The translations under genes and the position numbers were made by a program. Shown here piece by piece: positions 1-11,265 of a stretch of DNA of 64,000 nt; positions within the stretch are counted from its first letter, which is position 1, and each line of letters starts with the position of its first letter. Source of the DNA: Mytilus galloprovincialis (taxonomy: Eukaryota > Mollusca > Bivalvia > Mytilida > Mytilidae). The stretch covers positions 50,463,535 to 50,527,534 of the forward strand of contig NC_134843.1 in the NCBI RefSeq assembly GCF_965363235.1, in the 5' to 3' direction. The notes below the pieces were generated by a model, which was not told the DNA's origin, made no database searches, and saw nothing but the letters and a program-made list of their open reading frames with translations.

Positions 1-452
1 GTTTTTGTTGTACTTTCGTGTATGTTGTTCCGTTGTTTTCCTCTTACACATGTAAAAGTGTTTTGGTTTCTCCCGGTTTTAGTTTGTAATACGGATTTGT
101 TCTCTCTTAATCGGTTTATGACTATTTTAAAAGCAGTGGAATACTAACTGTTTTTATAAAAGCAAATTTCGTATTTTACATTTGGTCTGGAACTATATAT
201 ATTTTTTTCTTTTTATACTTGTTTTTGTATTTGAAAAGTTAATCAGAAATATCAGATATGTTTAACCTTGAACAATTGCTTTCCATGAATTACGCCATTA
301 CATGAGAACTTATTTCCAAAGAACCATATGTTAAACATTTGATAATCATAATAATTAAGATGACATAATTCTATGACTAGTGTCTTCAACAGAGAATCGG
401 AAAAAAAACAGATGTGTCAATTGTCTATAATACTAAAATAACGAGGTCCAAT
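1..452. other. AT-rich intergenic sequence
   Basis: No coding signal or recognisable repeat could be assigned here. The sequence is AT-rich, with short reading frames closed by frequent stops on both strands. Confidence 0.5.
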
Positions 453-1173
453 TTGTCAGCCGTCCTGGGGTAAAAACGACAAATCAAATAATTCAACTTT
501 ATATATAGCTAATATAGGACAATGGTGTAGATTAAAAATTACACCACTCCAGGCCCTTTTGTTTTCCACACAATTAATATTGCCAATAATTAACAAGTTA
601 CGGGTCGAATCCGATTCCGATACCAATAGTATATTCACCTGTCACCTAATACCTTATCTATACGTTCCGCATCTGACAGGCGCACCACCAAATGGTGTAT
701 TTAGGATTTTGCTATATACACGGGTATTACTAAATTCAACCATTGTCAAATTGTTCCCTATTGTAGTATTTTAATCAGTAGGACTTTCTAAGATAACAAT
801 ACGAATACTATAAAAGTCTGGACTTAAAATAAGGCGTATAGGTACAGTTTTCAATTTGTTAGCGGGCATGATGTAAAACAGCGAATCAAATAATTCAACT
901 TTATTTATAACGAATATAGGACAATGCTGTTGATTAAAAATTACTCCATTCCAGGTCCTTTTGTTTTCCAAATAATTAATATTACCAATAATTGATATGT
1001 TCCAGACAAGAAACAAACAGATCAAACAGAAAGATTTGAAAGCAGAGAAAACTGTGTATCTTATAATTGGCATGACTTTATCAGACGACAATACCAATAC
1101 TAAAATAAGGCTTACGCATAGTTAAATACTTTAATACAGTCACGGACCCGCGATATCTCGGGTGTGTTCTAGT
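453..1173 (+). mobile_element. Helitron-like non-autonomous element, 3' end
   Basis: A segment of about 150 bp at 453-600 recurs in direct orientation at about 850-1000 with moderate divergence. The block ends with an inverted pair ACCCG/CGGGT at 1146-1163 and the tetranucleotide CTAG at 1169-1172 followed by T. A 3' hairpin followed by CTRR is the classical Helitron terminus. A diverged relative lies at about 37990-38535. No Rep/helicase gene is present, so this would be a non-autonomous copy. The 5' boundary (usually TC) could not be fixed. The short frames inside are fortuitous. Confidence 0.4.
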
Positions 1174-1371
1174 ATATATATAAAATTACGAATACTGTGT
1201 TTCGAAATTTCTTTTCGCATACATCTCACACATAAACACATAAGACTGTTCAAAAATGTATTAAGGATACGGTGTTGATAAATTGTATTAAGCATAACTA
1301 ATTAAAACATGAAAAATCTCACACACTATCGTTAAACTAAACTATGTTTGTTTAACGAATAATCCAAAAGT

Positions 1372-1411
<40 letters not shown>

Positions 1412-1733
1412 TCACTAATTAGATTGCATATTTCAACAAGCAGTATCATACTATTTGTTAACGTTATTAATTGTAAACTGGTAAATAGAGACTATAGAAA
1501 ATTTCTTTACCACAAAAATCACTACAAGCAAGAAACAAAAGGCACGGGCACAGCGCTTTATGACTATTCTTTGTTTCAAAGTAAATTGAGGTTTGAGTAA
1601 ATGCTAACACATATCTCAAATTTATGTAGACCACTTAAATTGCTGATTTTCTCATGTACACAGCAAGTCACAAAATGCTTTTATTTAAGTTTATGTACAA
1701 ACATGTTTAAAGTTCAGTAACGTTTCAATTATT
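1174..1733. other. Intergenic sequence with long poly-T tract
   Basis: This stretch holds a T homopolymer of about 40 bases at 1371-1410 and otherwise AT-rich sequence. The reading frame starting at the poly-T is simply a run of phenylalanine codons. One copy of a direct repeat of about 60 bp lies at 1634-1694. Confidence 0.6.
1634..1694 (+). repeat. Direct repeat flanking RT remnant, copy 1
   Basis: About 60 bp here (TTAAATTGCTGATTTTCTC and what follows) recurs in the same orientation at 2558-2619. The two copies bracket the retroelement remnant at 1735-2490. They could be element termini or the result of a duplication. Confidence 0.55.
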
Positions 1734-1734
1734 T

Positions 1735-2490
1735 CTAGGGACAGTCAAACTCATAGATCGAAAACAAACTGACAACTCCATGGCTAAAAATGAATAAATA
1801 AAGACAAATAATAGTATGCAAGACACAACATAGAAAAATAAAGGCTTATCAACACGAATCCAACCAAAACAACTTGGGGTTTACCAGGTGCTCCGGAAGT
1901 GTAAGTAGATCCTGATCCATATGTAGCACCCTTCGTGTTGCTCATGTTATTACAAATCCGGTAAAAAGTCTAATTCGGTAGGCCACATTCATGAAAAGTG
2001 AAGGGGATTGTAGTTACGACATCAGGAACATCTGTGAAACGGTAATTCTATAACGGTCAACCAACTTCTTTTGGCGTCCATAAAATTAACGAAGAGATGA
2101 TTTCAACTTCACCATTTGGAATTCTCGGTTTAATAGCTTCTTTGTAAGCAGCAATCGTCTATCAAGGACATCATGATAGGAAATATAAGCCGGGAAATAT
2201 CGTATCATTTGGTAGATATATACTCCGTATGCAGGCGCTGCTGAAATGTTGCTACAGAGTTCACAATTTTTGTTTTCAACAGACCCTCATTGTCTATTTC
2301 TAGATGTAATTCAAGATATGAGGCAGACTTAACTGTATCAATAGTATCCTTTATCTCTAGTTCGATTGGATAGTCTCATTCAGCATAGTCACCAAATTTT
2401 GCATTATTTAATGCGAGAACATCATCTACATAGCGGAACGTAATTCGAACTCGGTTCTTCAATTGCAAAACATCTTTGTAAACATTTAAA
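1735..2490 (-). pseudogene. Decayed reverse-transcriptase-like retroelement, 3' part
   Basis: On the minus strand, 2490-2030 translates in broken frames to a reverse-transcriptase-like protein. It includes an FRYVDD box at 2413-2441, the catalytic YxDD motif, followed by a stretch around SASYLELHLEID. The reading is interrupted by at least two in-frame stops and a frameshift. The portion at 1735-2030 is the 3' end shared by copies at about 11270, 27570, 29290, 44285 and 50850, so the family has spread mostly as 5'-truncated copies. I believe such RT-like genes are very numerous in mussel genomes; assignment to Penelope-like or another retroelement class is uncertain. This copy is not functional. 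Confidence 0.6.
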
Positions 2491-2557
2491 AAAAATGTGT
2501 CCTTAATGATAAAGCACGTAAGCATAAATACGCATAATGAAGATTACTTAAACACAC

Positions 2558-2619
2558 GTTAAATTGCTGATTTTCTCACGTACACAACAAGTTATAAATA
2601 TTCTGTTATTTAAGTTTAT
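2558..2619 (+). repeat. Direct repeat flanking RT remnant, copy 2
   Basis: Second copy of the segment at 1634-1694, about 80% alike by eye. It lies just 5' of the RT remnant when read on the minus strand. Confidence 0.55.
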
Positions 2620-2752
2620 TATTTCGTTGTTAGTTTAATCCAAAAAAAAGGTTTTAAACTTTTGTAATTTCATTGGCCTTTATAAGAAGTTGAGGCGATG
2701 TATATTTAGTATGATCACGTGATCTAAACTTTAACAACCTTTTAGAATAATT

Positions 2753-4241
2753 TACAGCAGGGCCGTAACTAGCCCCTTTTAATACTTAGGCAAAATATAT
2801 TCGCCGAGCGTAGCGAGGCGACAAATTTTTTGGCGAGGGGTCTGGGGCCGCCTAAGGCCCCCAGAAGCTCTGAGAAAAATAACGCAAAATCGTGCATTCT
2901 GAGCGTTTCCCGGACTCTTTCTAACATAGAAACGCAAATCATTTTTAGCTATTTTTTCGACAATATTCTGGTCTCGAAGCAAAAACATCGATTCATTGTT
3001 AATTAAGACTTCAATTTTTTAGGGAAATTCAAAACATTAAAAGACCGATATGTAGGATAAAGCAAAAATCGTAATTCTCACAATCATTAATACCGGATCT
3101 GTCTGTCTGTTCTTGTCTTGTATTGTGCTGACTTGAGATTTTTTATGATTAGATTTAAATATAGTGACAGTCATTAGTGCAGTAATATACGTAAAATACT
3201 AGTACTGCTCAAGTCGACACTAGAGACTATATCATGACCTTGTTTTACGGTATTTATGATTCTTTCTTTATTGAAGACCCTCCAGCAACTATCAAGATGA
3301 AGAACAAGAATAAAAACTTTGACCATTACTCATTGTATTTTTTTCTATACATTGACATTGTGTGCGACTAGCTCCCGTGCACGTGTACTTCATATTCTTT
3401 TATTTTCTGTTGAAGGGTCTGAACACGACTTAATGCAAATTTAACCCTTGAATATAAAAGGTCATATGACAATACATTGAGGTTTTTTTTCAACAAATGA
3501 TTTGATACCAGGAAATTTGTGGTCTTACTTAAATTTAAACCATGTCAGCTATCTAGTTTTATCCTCAGGCGCTTGGGTATATGATACGGTTATCTTTTTA
3601 TTTATTTTTATTTATTTTTTTTTTTTTTGTTGATTAAGATATTCAATTTTCTATATTCATAATACATATCTCTATCACTTCTGTGCTTATCTCACCTACA
3701 GAAAATACCTAATTTTACAATCCATACTAAGAAAAATTGGGTATGGTTTTATATACAAGAAAGGCAGTTTCGTATTCTTTGATATCAAGTTCAATTCTCC
3801 ATGCAGAAACGACCACTTTTTCTGTGTCCAGTGGCATCGTATATTCTTAAAATTTCTCGCATAATGCCTGGACATCGATGGACATGCAACATTACACAGT
3901 GTGACACGTTTACAAATGAAAATCAACACTCAGGCTAGTCCTTAAGTAGGACAATAAATGAACAAAAGACAAACCAGGGACACAGAAGTACAAACAATAG
4001 ACCATCAACTCTGGAAACCAAAAGTAAAATAGAAACATGGATTACGAAAAATATGCAGGGGAGACATCAGAGAGTGAACAGAACTTGCTTCCTTGCAAGA
4101 CACTTCCAGTGAAAACAATTTGATATGAGGACAATCATATGAAGACAATCTTTTGTTCTAGTTTTTTTTTTTTTTTTTTTTGAAATTTAAAACATGAGGC
4201 ATTTGCCTCATTTGCCTCAATGTAGTTACGGCCCTGTACAG
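2753..4241. mobile_element. hAT-like non-autonomous DNA transposon with 5-bp TSD
   Basis: The element spans 2758-4236. Its left end reads CAGGGCCGTAACTA and the right end is the inverted copy, TAGTTACGGCCCTG. Both ends are flanked directly by TACAG (2753-2757 and 4237-4241), a 5-bp target-site duplication. A CAGGG start is typical of hAT elements, whose duplication is usually 8 bp, so the superfamily is inferred. The 1.48-kb interior encodes no transposase. The short frame at 2779-2988 lies in a GC-richer patch next to the left end and has no recognisable domain. Confidence 0.75.
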
Positions 4242-5941
4242 AACTAACATTCAATAATAATAATAATAATAATAAGCATTTTGCCAAAGACCGATACACT
4301 TTCGACGTACACTGTTTCTCAGTTTTGTTTGTGACCTTTATTTATTTTATTTTGATTGATGAAATTTTGACATTGAAATACTGTTGATTGAACTGGTGAA
4401 ATCGAGCTTATCGTTTGTTTTCTGATGCTTTTAAAAGGGTGTCGTCGATATGAAGTCCTATTCTTAAATCATTCTCCACATTTTGTTTTAAACTTACAAA
4501 AAATTCATTCGATTAGTACAATGACACTTTGCACCATTTGTGTAAAATTCAAATTCAAATGAAGAAATAAAGTAAACAATTTTATCGTTAAAGGTTTGAG
4601 TAGAATGCTGATAACGAAATTAAATCTTTTTTGTTGCACTTATATTGATCAGTATTTAAAATAGAATAATAATATCGCAATTTTTATGAATTGTGGATTC
4701 GACTCAAAATAAGAAATGTTCGCACGAACCCAATTTGACATTTTACAAGAAACATTGAATTTTAAAACTAAGATGTTTGTGCTATAACCCTACGAAGGGA
4801 AATAAATCAAACCTTATCACAACAATTAATATATCATATATGATTGTATGTTGATTTTTATTACAGTTTGTCACAAACATGTTTTAAATTGTTAATATGA
4901 CAATAAATATTATATTATACAATACAAACCCGGGTTTCATCCATCATTTTTTACATGATAAAATGTCTGTACAAAGTCAGAATATAACAATTGTTCTTAA
5001 TTCGTTTGATGAATTTGAGCAAATGAATTTTGACATTTAATAACTGACTTTTCGTTTTCAATTATCCTTGGAGTTTGGTATGGTTCTTAATTTACTTTTT
5101 ATTATCCTTTGCATTTTCAAGGCGTTGTACCAAAGTCAACATGTAGTCGCAAGTGTTCCAATTTATAAGCTTATGTTTATCAAATATATATGATTGTTTC
5201 TGAAAAATGCATCGTGGATGTTGTCTGCTTATAAAAAGTTTCAAATCTTATAACACATCTCTATCATATATTCCAATTGGACAAACCAAACTCGAAGATA
5301 TATGATGGAAGGTTTCTGAATATACCAATTTATCAGGTACATATATATTTTTTCATTTTGGATGATAACATTTAAAGAAAAGAATGATATCATATCTAAT
5401 CTTATATTCAAAACCTCGGCAAAATGTCCAACAATGCATGATTAACTTTGTTACTCTGTTTCTAAATGATAATACAATATATTTTCAAATGTGATCAACC
5501 AAAATCTCATTTGGATGCCTCCACATTCTTCCATGATTTCTACATCAAATAATTATAAAATTGATGCGATAACACTTCATTTGTACATGTATGTATCAAA
5601 TGGAAGTAATAAAAAATCAATAAGATTGCATGTAACGAATATAATGTCCATATATAATGGTAAACATCTACGATAGCGGTAGAGGCCTAGACCAAACACA
5701 ATTTTATTTGTATATAGCATCAGCGGGTATATCATATGAATAAATAAAGGCAACAGTAGTATACCGCTGTTCGAAACTAAATAAATTGATATTAAGTTCG
5801 CCGTGTATACGAATTCCTTTCACTATTGTCTTTTTTGTATCGGATAGAGCATATTTTTTACTTTGAACTCTTGCTTTCGATTAGTATTTGTTTTTTGTTT
5901 GTTTCAATTATATTAAATATTTCAACAAGTATTGACATACT
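4242..5941. other. AT-rich intergenic sequence with repeat fragments
   Basis: A short AAT microsatellite lies at about 4254-4275. A dispersed repeat copy lies at 4925-5095, related to 40890-41055 and to a fragment at 13635-13685. The rest shows no coding signal. Confidence 0.55.
4925..5095 (+). repeat. Dispersed repeat, family R4
   Basis: This segment aligns by eye with 40890-41055: a shared GTTTGATG...TTTGAGC core, then ...TTTTGACATTT..., then a ...CCTTGGAGTTTGG-like block. A short relative is at 13635-13685. It is non-coding and of unknown class. Confidence 0.5.
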
Positions 5942-5977
5942 ATTTATGTTTTAATGCACGTAGTTTGACCAAACATA
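5942..5977 (-). repeat. Split direct repeat B2 (element 3' terminus)
   Basis: About 36 bp beginning ATTTATGTTTTAATGCACG match 6277-6312 with a few mismatches. This is the outer end of the element; about 100 bp separate it from A2. Confidence 0.7.
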
Positions 5978-6076
5978 AATCTTCTGCAACAAAATAATCT
6001 ACAAAATAAATACAACACATTTAAATACTGTTCTATATAAAACTTGAATACAAATATTTTGTATACAAAAAAAAAT

Positions 6077-6278
6077 AAAATAAATTTCTACCTATATAAA
6101 TATGATGTGTGCGTATGCGGTCACTACCCAGTCCTCGATAACTAAAAACCAGTGCAATTTACTTTTATACTGACCGCCAAACCGGTTAACGGCAATAGTA
6201 TACAACTTATACAAAATCTCCTCTATAATATTAATGCGCAATCTTCAAATACCTACCGCATACCGCACATAAATTCAT
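6077..6278 (-). repeat. Split direct repeat A2
   Basis: About 200 bp that match A1 at 10722-10926 at roughly 85-90% by eye, including a CACTACCCAGTCCTCGATAA block and a CCGCATACCGCACATAAATT block. It lies between B2 and B1, as expected for a split direct repeat. Confidence 0.85.
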
Positions 6279-6312
6279 TTATGTTTTAATGCACGTTGTT
6301 TAACCAAGCATA
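6277..6312 (-). repeat. Split direct repeat B1
   Basis: Copy of B2, directly abutting A2. The two share the dinucleotide AT at the junction. Read on the minus strand, B1 joined to A2 equals the expected junction of a circularised element. Confidence 0.7.
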
Positions 6313-6490
6313 CAGTATTTATGTGCTAAAATGCTCTATCTTTTTTGAACATATGTATAAATAACTGAGCACATCCAGTTATTTACACTTCAACATTAGC
6401 CTTTACTTTCTCAAATCAATAAAACAAACACAAATGTGGCGCAGTGACCACCTCGACGCACAAAAAAAGTAGACAGAAATATACAAGTAA

Positions 6491-7487
6491 CTAAATTCCA
6501 AGATTTTTAGAAACTGATAAACGCTTTTGTAAATTTTTAAACACATATCCGTCTTTGGCTCTATCTGATTTCCAGCGACCGTGCATTTTAAATAATCTAT
6601 CAGATATACCATTCGGAGCGGCGGCTGTTGCCCTTCCAGCTCTGAAGCTATGTAAACCAAAATCAGTTATACTACAGCCAAAATCAGTTAATGCCATAGA
6701 TACGATTTCTCTAGTTCTAGTGTACGACAGACATACATTTTTCTTTCTTAATGAAAATACATTACGACTCTTAAAAACGAGATCGATCTAAAAATATACA
6801 TATCCGACTTCATACTTATATTGGCTACATCTAAATAGTTTGAAAGTAAAGCATCAGGACATTGTGGACTTTCTAGCTTAAATATGAAAACATGGTTGTC
6901 TTTTCTATAACAATCTGTTTTGCTCCTTTCGACAAAAATATCTATATAACCATCACAAAAACTTATATGTATGGCTTTAATGTTACATAATTCATTAAAA
7001 CGTAAAAAACACAGTATAAGCTAAAGAACAGATAGTAAGTAAACGTAAATCTTTGGGTGTGCTATTGGAAATGTTATATCTAGCAAACAATTTAATCATA
7101 ATATCAGGTGTCACAGGTTCCTTTTTCTAAATAGGTCTAGAAAGTGTTCTTCTTGCTGACTCAACTATTGAAGAAATTAATCTGAGTCGCAAGGATTTTT
7201 TACACCAGCTAAATTATGTGCCTATCTGATACTATAAAATGCAGACTCAATTAATTTATAAAACTAAAATGATTTGCAGATTCTATTAAATTTTGCAGAT
7301 AAAGACCAACATAAATTTCTTTGGATGGTAAAATACAAGTTATTTCACGATACTTTTCTGTCCATTTGGCAAATCTTTTAAGACCACCACTATATGTGTC
7401 CACTGCAGATTTAGCTCTAGCATCAGTTACATTTGTTGGCAAATTATGTAAAAGCAGACGAAGCTCAGGATGTGCCACTTTTTTCAT
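6491..7487 (-). pseudogene. Tyrosine recombinase of the PAT/Ngaro-type element
   Basis: The enzyme would integrate the circular cDNA intermediate. The N-terminal part (7487-7251) encodes a helical core-binding-like domain. A weakly readable middle portion follows, broken by frameshifts. The catalytic end (6697-6491) carries LHSFRAG, the H-x-x-R box, then HGRWKSD and DGYV with the likely nucleophilic tyrosine. An upstream catalytic arginine could not be placed because of decay at 6800-7250. The gene follows RNase H, the usual order in these elements. Multiple stops and shifts make it a pseudogene. Confidence 0.8.
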
Positions 7488-7551
7488 TTTCAGACCAGAA
7501 TACAGTAGAAAATATTTTCTTTAATCAAATAAACACTCCAACAAAAATGTA

Positions 7552-7763
7552 TACTGTGGATTCATTTATTTTCGTGGGTACCAATTTTCGTGGATTAAGG
7601 AAATCTTACATTTTCGTGGATATTTAATTTCGTGGTTTTGCTGAAATCTGCATACCAGCCTATAGAAAATTTTCTATTCGTTGAACATTTAATTTCGTGG
7701 TTTACCTGTTCCCACGAAATCCACGAAAATTGATGTCCAACGAATAATAATGAATTCACAGTA
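7552..7763. mobile_element. 212-bp MITE with TA-flanked inverted ends
   Basis: The ends CTGTGGATTCATT and the inverted AATGAATTCACAG are each bordered by TA (7552-7553 and 7762-7763), consistent with a Tc1/mariner-type TA duplication. The interior repeats the motif TTTCGTGG several times in both orientations and has no coding capacity. It is nested inside the degenerate tyrosine-recombinase element between the RNase H and recombinase genes, so it arrived later. Confidence 0.65.
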
Positions 7764-8243
7764 ATATAATCAATACATGCCGTTATGATTTCTATATGGT
7801 CCTGTGATCAACACTACACAATGCAAATAGGTAACACATCTTAGAAGACGTACGTCCAGTGACACTTAAACATATGCATGATATGGTCCAGTGACCTCTA
7901 AACACATACATGGTCCAGCAACCTTTAAGGCAGTCCAATGTAATCAGTACATAAAAAACTCCTAGTGGTGTAACATCTTTATCCACAATCTGAAAATAAT
8001 AAACAGCATATTAATTCATCTGAGAAGCATCCAAACGAACAGCTAATAATAACCCATTAAGATGTCTCATTAGCGAACATAGAATTCTTATTATTGCCTG
8101 CAACTAATATTCTGTCAATCTCATGAAATTCTAAAACATCTCTGACAAACCAAGCATATTCTAAATTTTCTTAAATAAAAGAGGCCAAAACGCTGACGAT
8201 GGCCATTTCGGAACGATTAATGTTCCTACTGCCGTGCAATTAA
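7764..8243 (-). pseudogene. RNase H-to-recombinase linker region, decayed
   Basis: The part at about 8050-8240 still translates on the minus strand, across a frameshift, into the conserved segment that follows RNase H in this element class (GTLIVPKWPSSAFWPLL, then a shifted VLEFHEIDRI...). At 7790-7940 four copies of a GGTCCAG/TGACC-type motif about 45 bp apart form a small imperfect tandem stretch of unknown origin. Confidence 0.55.
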
Positions 8244-8947
8244 TTAAATGATTGATGCATTTTCTAACCAATTATTATCCCCCTTCCAATTACAAGTAAA
8301 AGCATCAATTGCACTCGTACCCGGATTCCAAAATAAAGAATTAAATCTACCGAGTTTCGAATTGTTCATATTAGCGAATCTATCAACTGTATGTAATCCC
8401 CATAATCTATCTATGAAGTTGAAAAATTCAAACGAAATACCCCAATCGTCAATATCGACGATCCTACTCAAAGCGTCTACTTTTTCGTTATCTTCCTTCG
8501 GGATCCATTCTGGATGTAACGAAATATTAAAGGAAACACAAATTCTAAATATTGACAAAGCAAACGTTTGCAATTCTGGTACTTTGCTACCTTTCTGAAT
8601 AATACCAACAGCATTTTGGTTATCTATGAAAAACGAAATTAAACTATTCGATAGTAAATGCTTAAAGCTGTATATAAATAGACAGTTCAATAGCTTTCAA
8701 TTCTCTCCAAGTGGAAGTTTTAATAGCTTCATGCTTCAACCAGAATTAGCTACAACACCTGCACTGCACCATCACTGGCGTCAGTGAACACTTTAAAATT
8801 TGAAATTTCTCGCAAGATTGCCAAAGGCTTTGAACTTACGATATTTTGTCTCCAAAGTGAAATTTCTCGTATAGAATCTAAATAAATATTCAAATCTATA
8901 AATTGATCCCACTCATCTCTACTGTTTTCATTGAAAAAATACACCAA
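8244..8947 (-). pseudogene. RNase H domain of the PAT/Ngaro-type element
   Basis: The frame ending at 8750 contains FKVFTDASDGA, the first catalytic aspartate motif of RNase H. After a frameshift the frame at 8690-8244 continues with FFIDNQNAVG (second Asp region) and, further on, VDALSR and VDRFANMNN, the post-RNase H block typical of these retroelements. RNase H degrades the RNA strand of the replication intermediate. The domain lies directly after RT. The shift between 8750 and 8690 disables it. Confidence 0.75.
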
Positions 8948-9900
8948 GTCATTATCTGTGTGACATTTCCTATTATTGGGGTCAAAGAAATTATTTTACC
9001 ACAAAATTTCGCAAGCAACCTTATTTTCACTTTGTGAGGCTGTTCTAAAATGTCTCCTACAACATGTACAAGATTTGCCACTTTATCTGGAAGCAATTGA
9101 AATAGACATAGCTTCAGATTCCATGTAAATCCAAGACAGACTAAATTCTGAACCGGCCTTCAAATACACTTATCTTAATCGGGTACAAATCCTGACAAAA
9201 TCAAGTCATGTTTCACCCGTATAGCTTGTTGGGCACATAAACTGTTCTTATTCTGCTAACGCCAAACCATCGTCCAAATAAACAGTTATCTTAATCCCAT
9301 CCTTACACCAATGTTTTACCAAAGGACGAACTACCTTTGTAAAAATGTACCCTGCTGATGAAAGCCCAAATGGCAAAACAGTAAAAACGTAATATTTTAC
9401 GGAATTACCAAACTTCCATGAAAATCCCAAATATTGTTGATGATTAGGAAAGATATTTATGTGATGATTACCAGATTTTAGATCAAAGACGAACCCAAAA
9501 CAATTCGAAATTAAAAACTGACTAGCTGTTTTACAGTCCTCGAACTTACAATAACGTACCTGTTTGTTTACATGTCGTAAATCTAAAATCAAACAACCTT
9601 TACCTGATTGACTTACAGATACCGTTAACGGATTTACAACAAAAAGTTAGACTCCTCTCTGATCAAATTAGAATCTAACAAATTCTGTATAGCCTTCCCT
9701 ACAAAATCTGAATTATCAAATGCAGATTTATTGTTTTTCAAAAATACACTTTCAGGTTCCTTGATAAAAGGAGTTTTATAACCAGAATTAATTATATCTA
9801 GAATAAAATCTGAAGTATTGATGCTTTTCCAAAAACAAATAGAATGCTTCAGTCTATTATGTACATTAATTAAAAATGAACCAGATTCATATTCAAAATA
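8896..9900 (-). pseudogene. Reverse transcriptase of the PAT/Ngaro-type element
   Basis: The catalytic palm is an open frame at 9592-9248 (114 residues). It carries FDLKSG (residues 36-41), LPFGLSSA (73-80) and YLDD (105-108), the metal-binding core. The N-terminal part of the domain is in a different frame at about 9900-9634, so a frameshift lies near 9640. The thumb continues, shifted again, at 9096-8896. RT would copy the element RNA into cDNA. The YLDDG form and the FDLKSG motif fit tyrosine-recombinase retroelements better than LTR elements. Confidence 0.85.
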
Positions 9901-9949
9901 AGTTTGAAAATTGTCTAAGCTTTGTACCTGTAAAATGTCCGAATTTCTT

Positions 9950-10717
9950 TTATGCAGAAGATCCTCTGGGAACTGTGAAGTTACTGTTCCCTCCGTTCTT
10001 GCATTCCTTGGCACAATGCCCATACAACCAACACTTGTAGCAGATGTCTCTGGCTTTTGATCTGACGAATCTTGAATAAGGGCCCGATGCCAAGCCAACA
10101 CGAAAGGGCGGCTGTGAAACAGTTGCAACACCATCAGCTTCACGAGCGACTGACCAAGGACCACCTGCAGCTTCAGCGGGACTTTTCTTTACACTTCTGT
10201 TACCGTTACTACCCTTTGTTACTTTCATCTTCTTCACGGCTCTTGTCTCTGCAGCTCGTATCTTCTTCTCATCTTCTGAAATGCTAGCTACCTCGTCAGA
10301 AGGATATTCGTCAACGGTTTTCCATCCTGGCCCTGACTTGTCCGCTATACGGATCAGTTTGTTTCTCTTCTTTAGCACCTTTTCAGACTCCTCCAACAAC
10401 AAAACGGCCTTGGAATATCTCTTATGATGCAAGTTGTCTAAAGCACCACTAATATTTGCTAAAATGTCTGAATTTAGATCAAACTGCACCTGATTTCCTT
10501 TGTATCGTAAATTATTCTCGGTCTTCTTGACTTTACGGGCTAAATCCTGAGTAGTGTCAGCGAAATTTCTTTCAATCCCCGGCAATTTCTTACCAAAGTA
10601 GTTTTGCATAAGAGAAAGCAAATCAGCATTGGAAATCTCCTCATCAGGAACCACAGCATGTGAAGCAACTTCAGGTTGAATATCATTCAATAGGTTGTCT
10701 GGCTCAATATCGGACAT
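9950..10717 (-). CDS. Gag-like protein with zinc knuckle
   Basis: A 255-residue open frame starts at the ATG immediately inside terminal repeat A1. The middle region is rich in lysine and charged residues (about 60-170). The C-terminal part carries one CCHC zinc knuckle, CYKCWLYGHCAKEC, spacing C-x2-C-x4-H-x4-C, at about residues 226-239. Such proteins bind element RNA and form the nucleoprotein particle. An overlapping frame at 10164-9634 leads into the RT region, so gag and pol probably overlap. The frame has no internal stop and is the best preserved gene of the element. Confidence 0.75.
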   Translation of the reverse strand: MSDIEPDNLLNDIQPEVASHAVVPDEEISNADLLSLMQNYFGKKLPGIERNFADTTQDLARKVKKTENNLRYKGNQVQFDLNSDILANISGALDNLHHKRYSKAVLLLEESEKVLKKRNKLIRIADKSGPGWKTVDEYPSDEVASISEDEKKIRAAETRAVKKMKVTKGSNGNRSVKKSPAEAAGGPWSVAREADGVATVSQPPFRVGLASGPYSRFVRSKARDICYKCWLYGHCAKECKNGGNSNFTVPRGSSA

Positions 10718-10721
10718 GATG

Positions 10722-10926
10722 AAAATAAACTTCTACCTATTATATATATATGACGTGCGCGTATGTGGTCACTACCCAGTCCTCGATAACTAAAAATCCG
10801 TGCAATTTCCTTTCATACTGACCGCCAAACCGGTTAACGGCAATAGTATACAATTTATACAAAATCTCTTTATGAAATCAATGCGCAATCTTTCAAATAC
10901 CTTCCGCATACCGCACATAAATTCAT
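10722..10926 (-). repeat. Split direct repeat A1 (element 5' terminus)
   Basis: The partner of A2. It starts just upstream of the gag ATG on the minus strand and probably contains the element promoter. Its outer end, CCGCACATAAATTCAT, equals the A2 sequence that abuts B1. Confidence 0.85.
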
Positions 10927-11265
10927 ATATCTGTTTTAGAATTGATAATTAGTTAAGATAGAATATGGTATAATTTTATTTTTTATAATAGTATTTCAAT
11001 AGTACTAAGTGTAGAAGATTCATTAATGAATTATTTTTATCAAATCATATAATTATATGTATTAACTATTAGTTTGTTATTTAAAAATTATACATGTTTC
11101 CTCTTAACATTTATATTATGCTATATGATATCTGTTTTAGTCACAAATCTTATAAGTTGATTTATATGACATTAAACTTTGAAAATGAAATTTACTAATG
11201 TATTACTCGCAAAACAATTAAAACAAAATTAAGCCTTACTATTATTTTAAGTCATGGTTAGGTAT
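10927..11265. other. AT-rich intergenic sequence
   Basis: AT-rich; no gene or recognisable repeat seen. Confidence 0.5.

Larger units (their letters stand above)
5942..10926 (-). mobile_element. PAT/Ngaro-type tyrosine-recombinase retrotransposon (degenerate)
   Basis: Read on the minus strand, the order is terminal repeat A1 (10926-10722), a gag-like gene, RT, RNase H, a tyrosine recombinase, repeat B1 (6312-6277), repeat A2 (6278-6077) and repeat B2 (5977-5942). This split direct repeat (A1 ... B1-A2 ... B2) is the hallmark of PAT and Ngaro elements. These replicate through a circle and integrate by tyrosine recombinase without target duplication. The B1/A2 junction corresponds to the joined ends of such a circle. 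Several frameshifts break the genes, and a 212-bp MITE is nested at 7552-7763. The copy is defective. Confidence 0.85.

Noticed and set aside
1370-1600. Open frame starting in the poly-T tract
   Set aside because: It is a phenylalanine homopolymer followed by random sequence, with no domain and no splice context.
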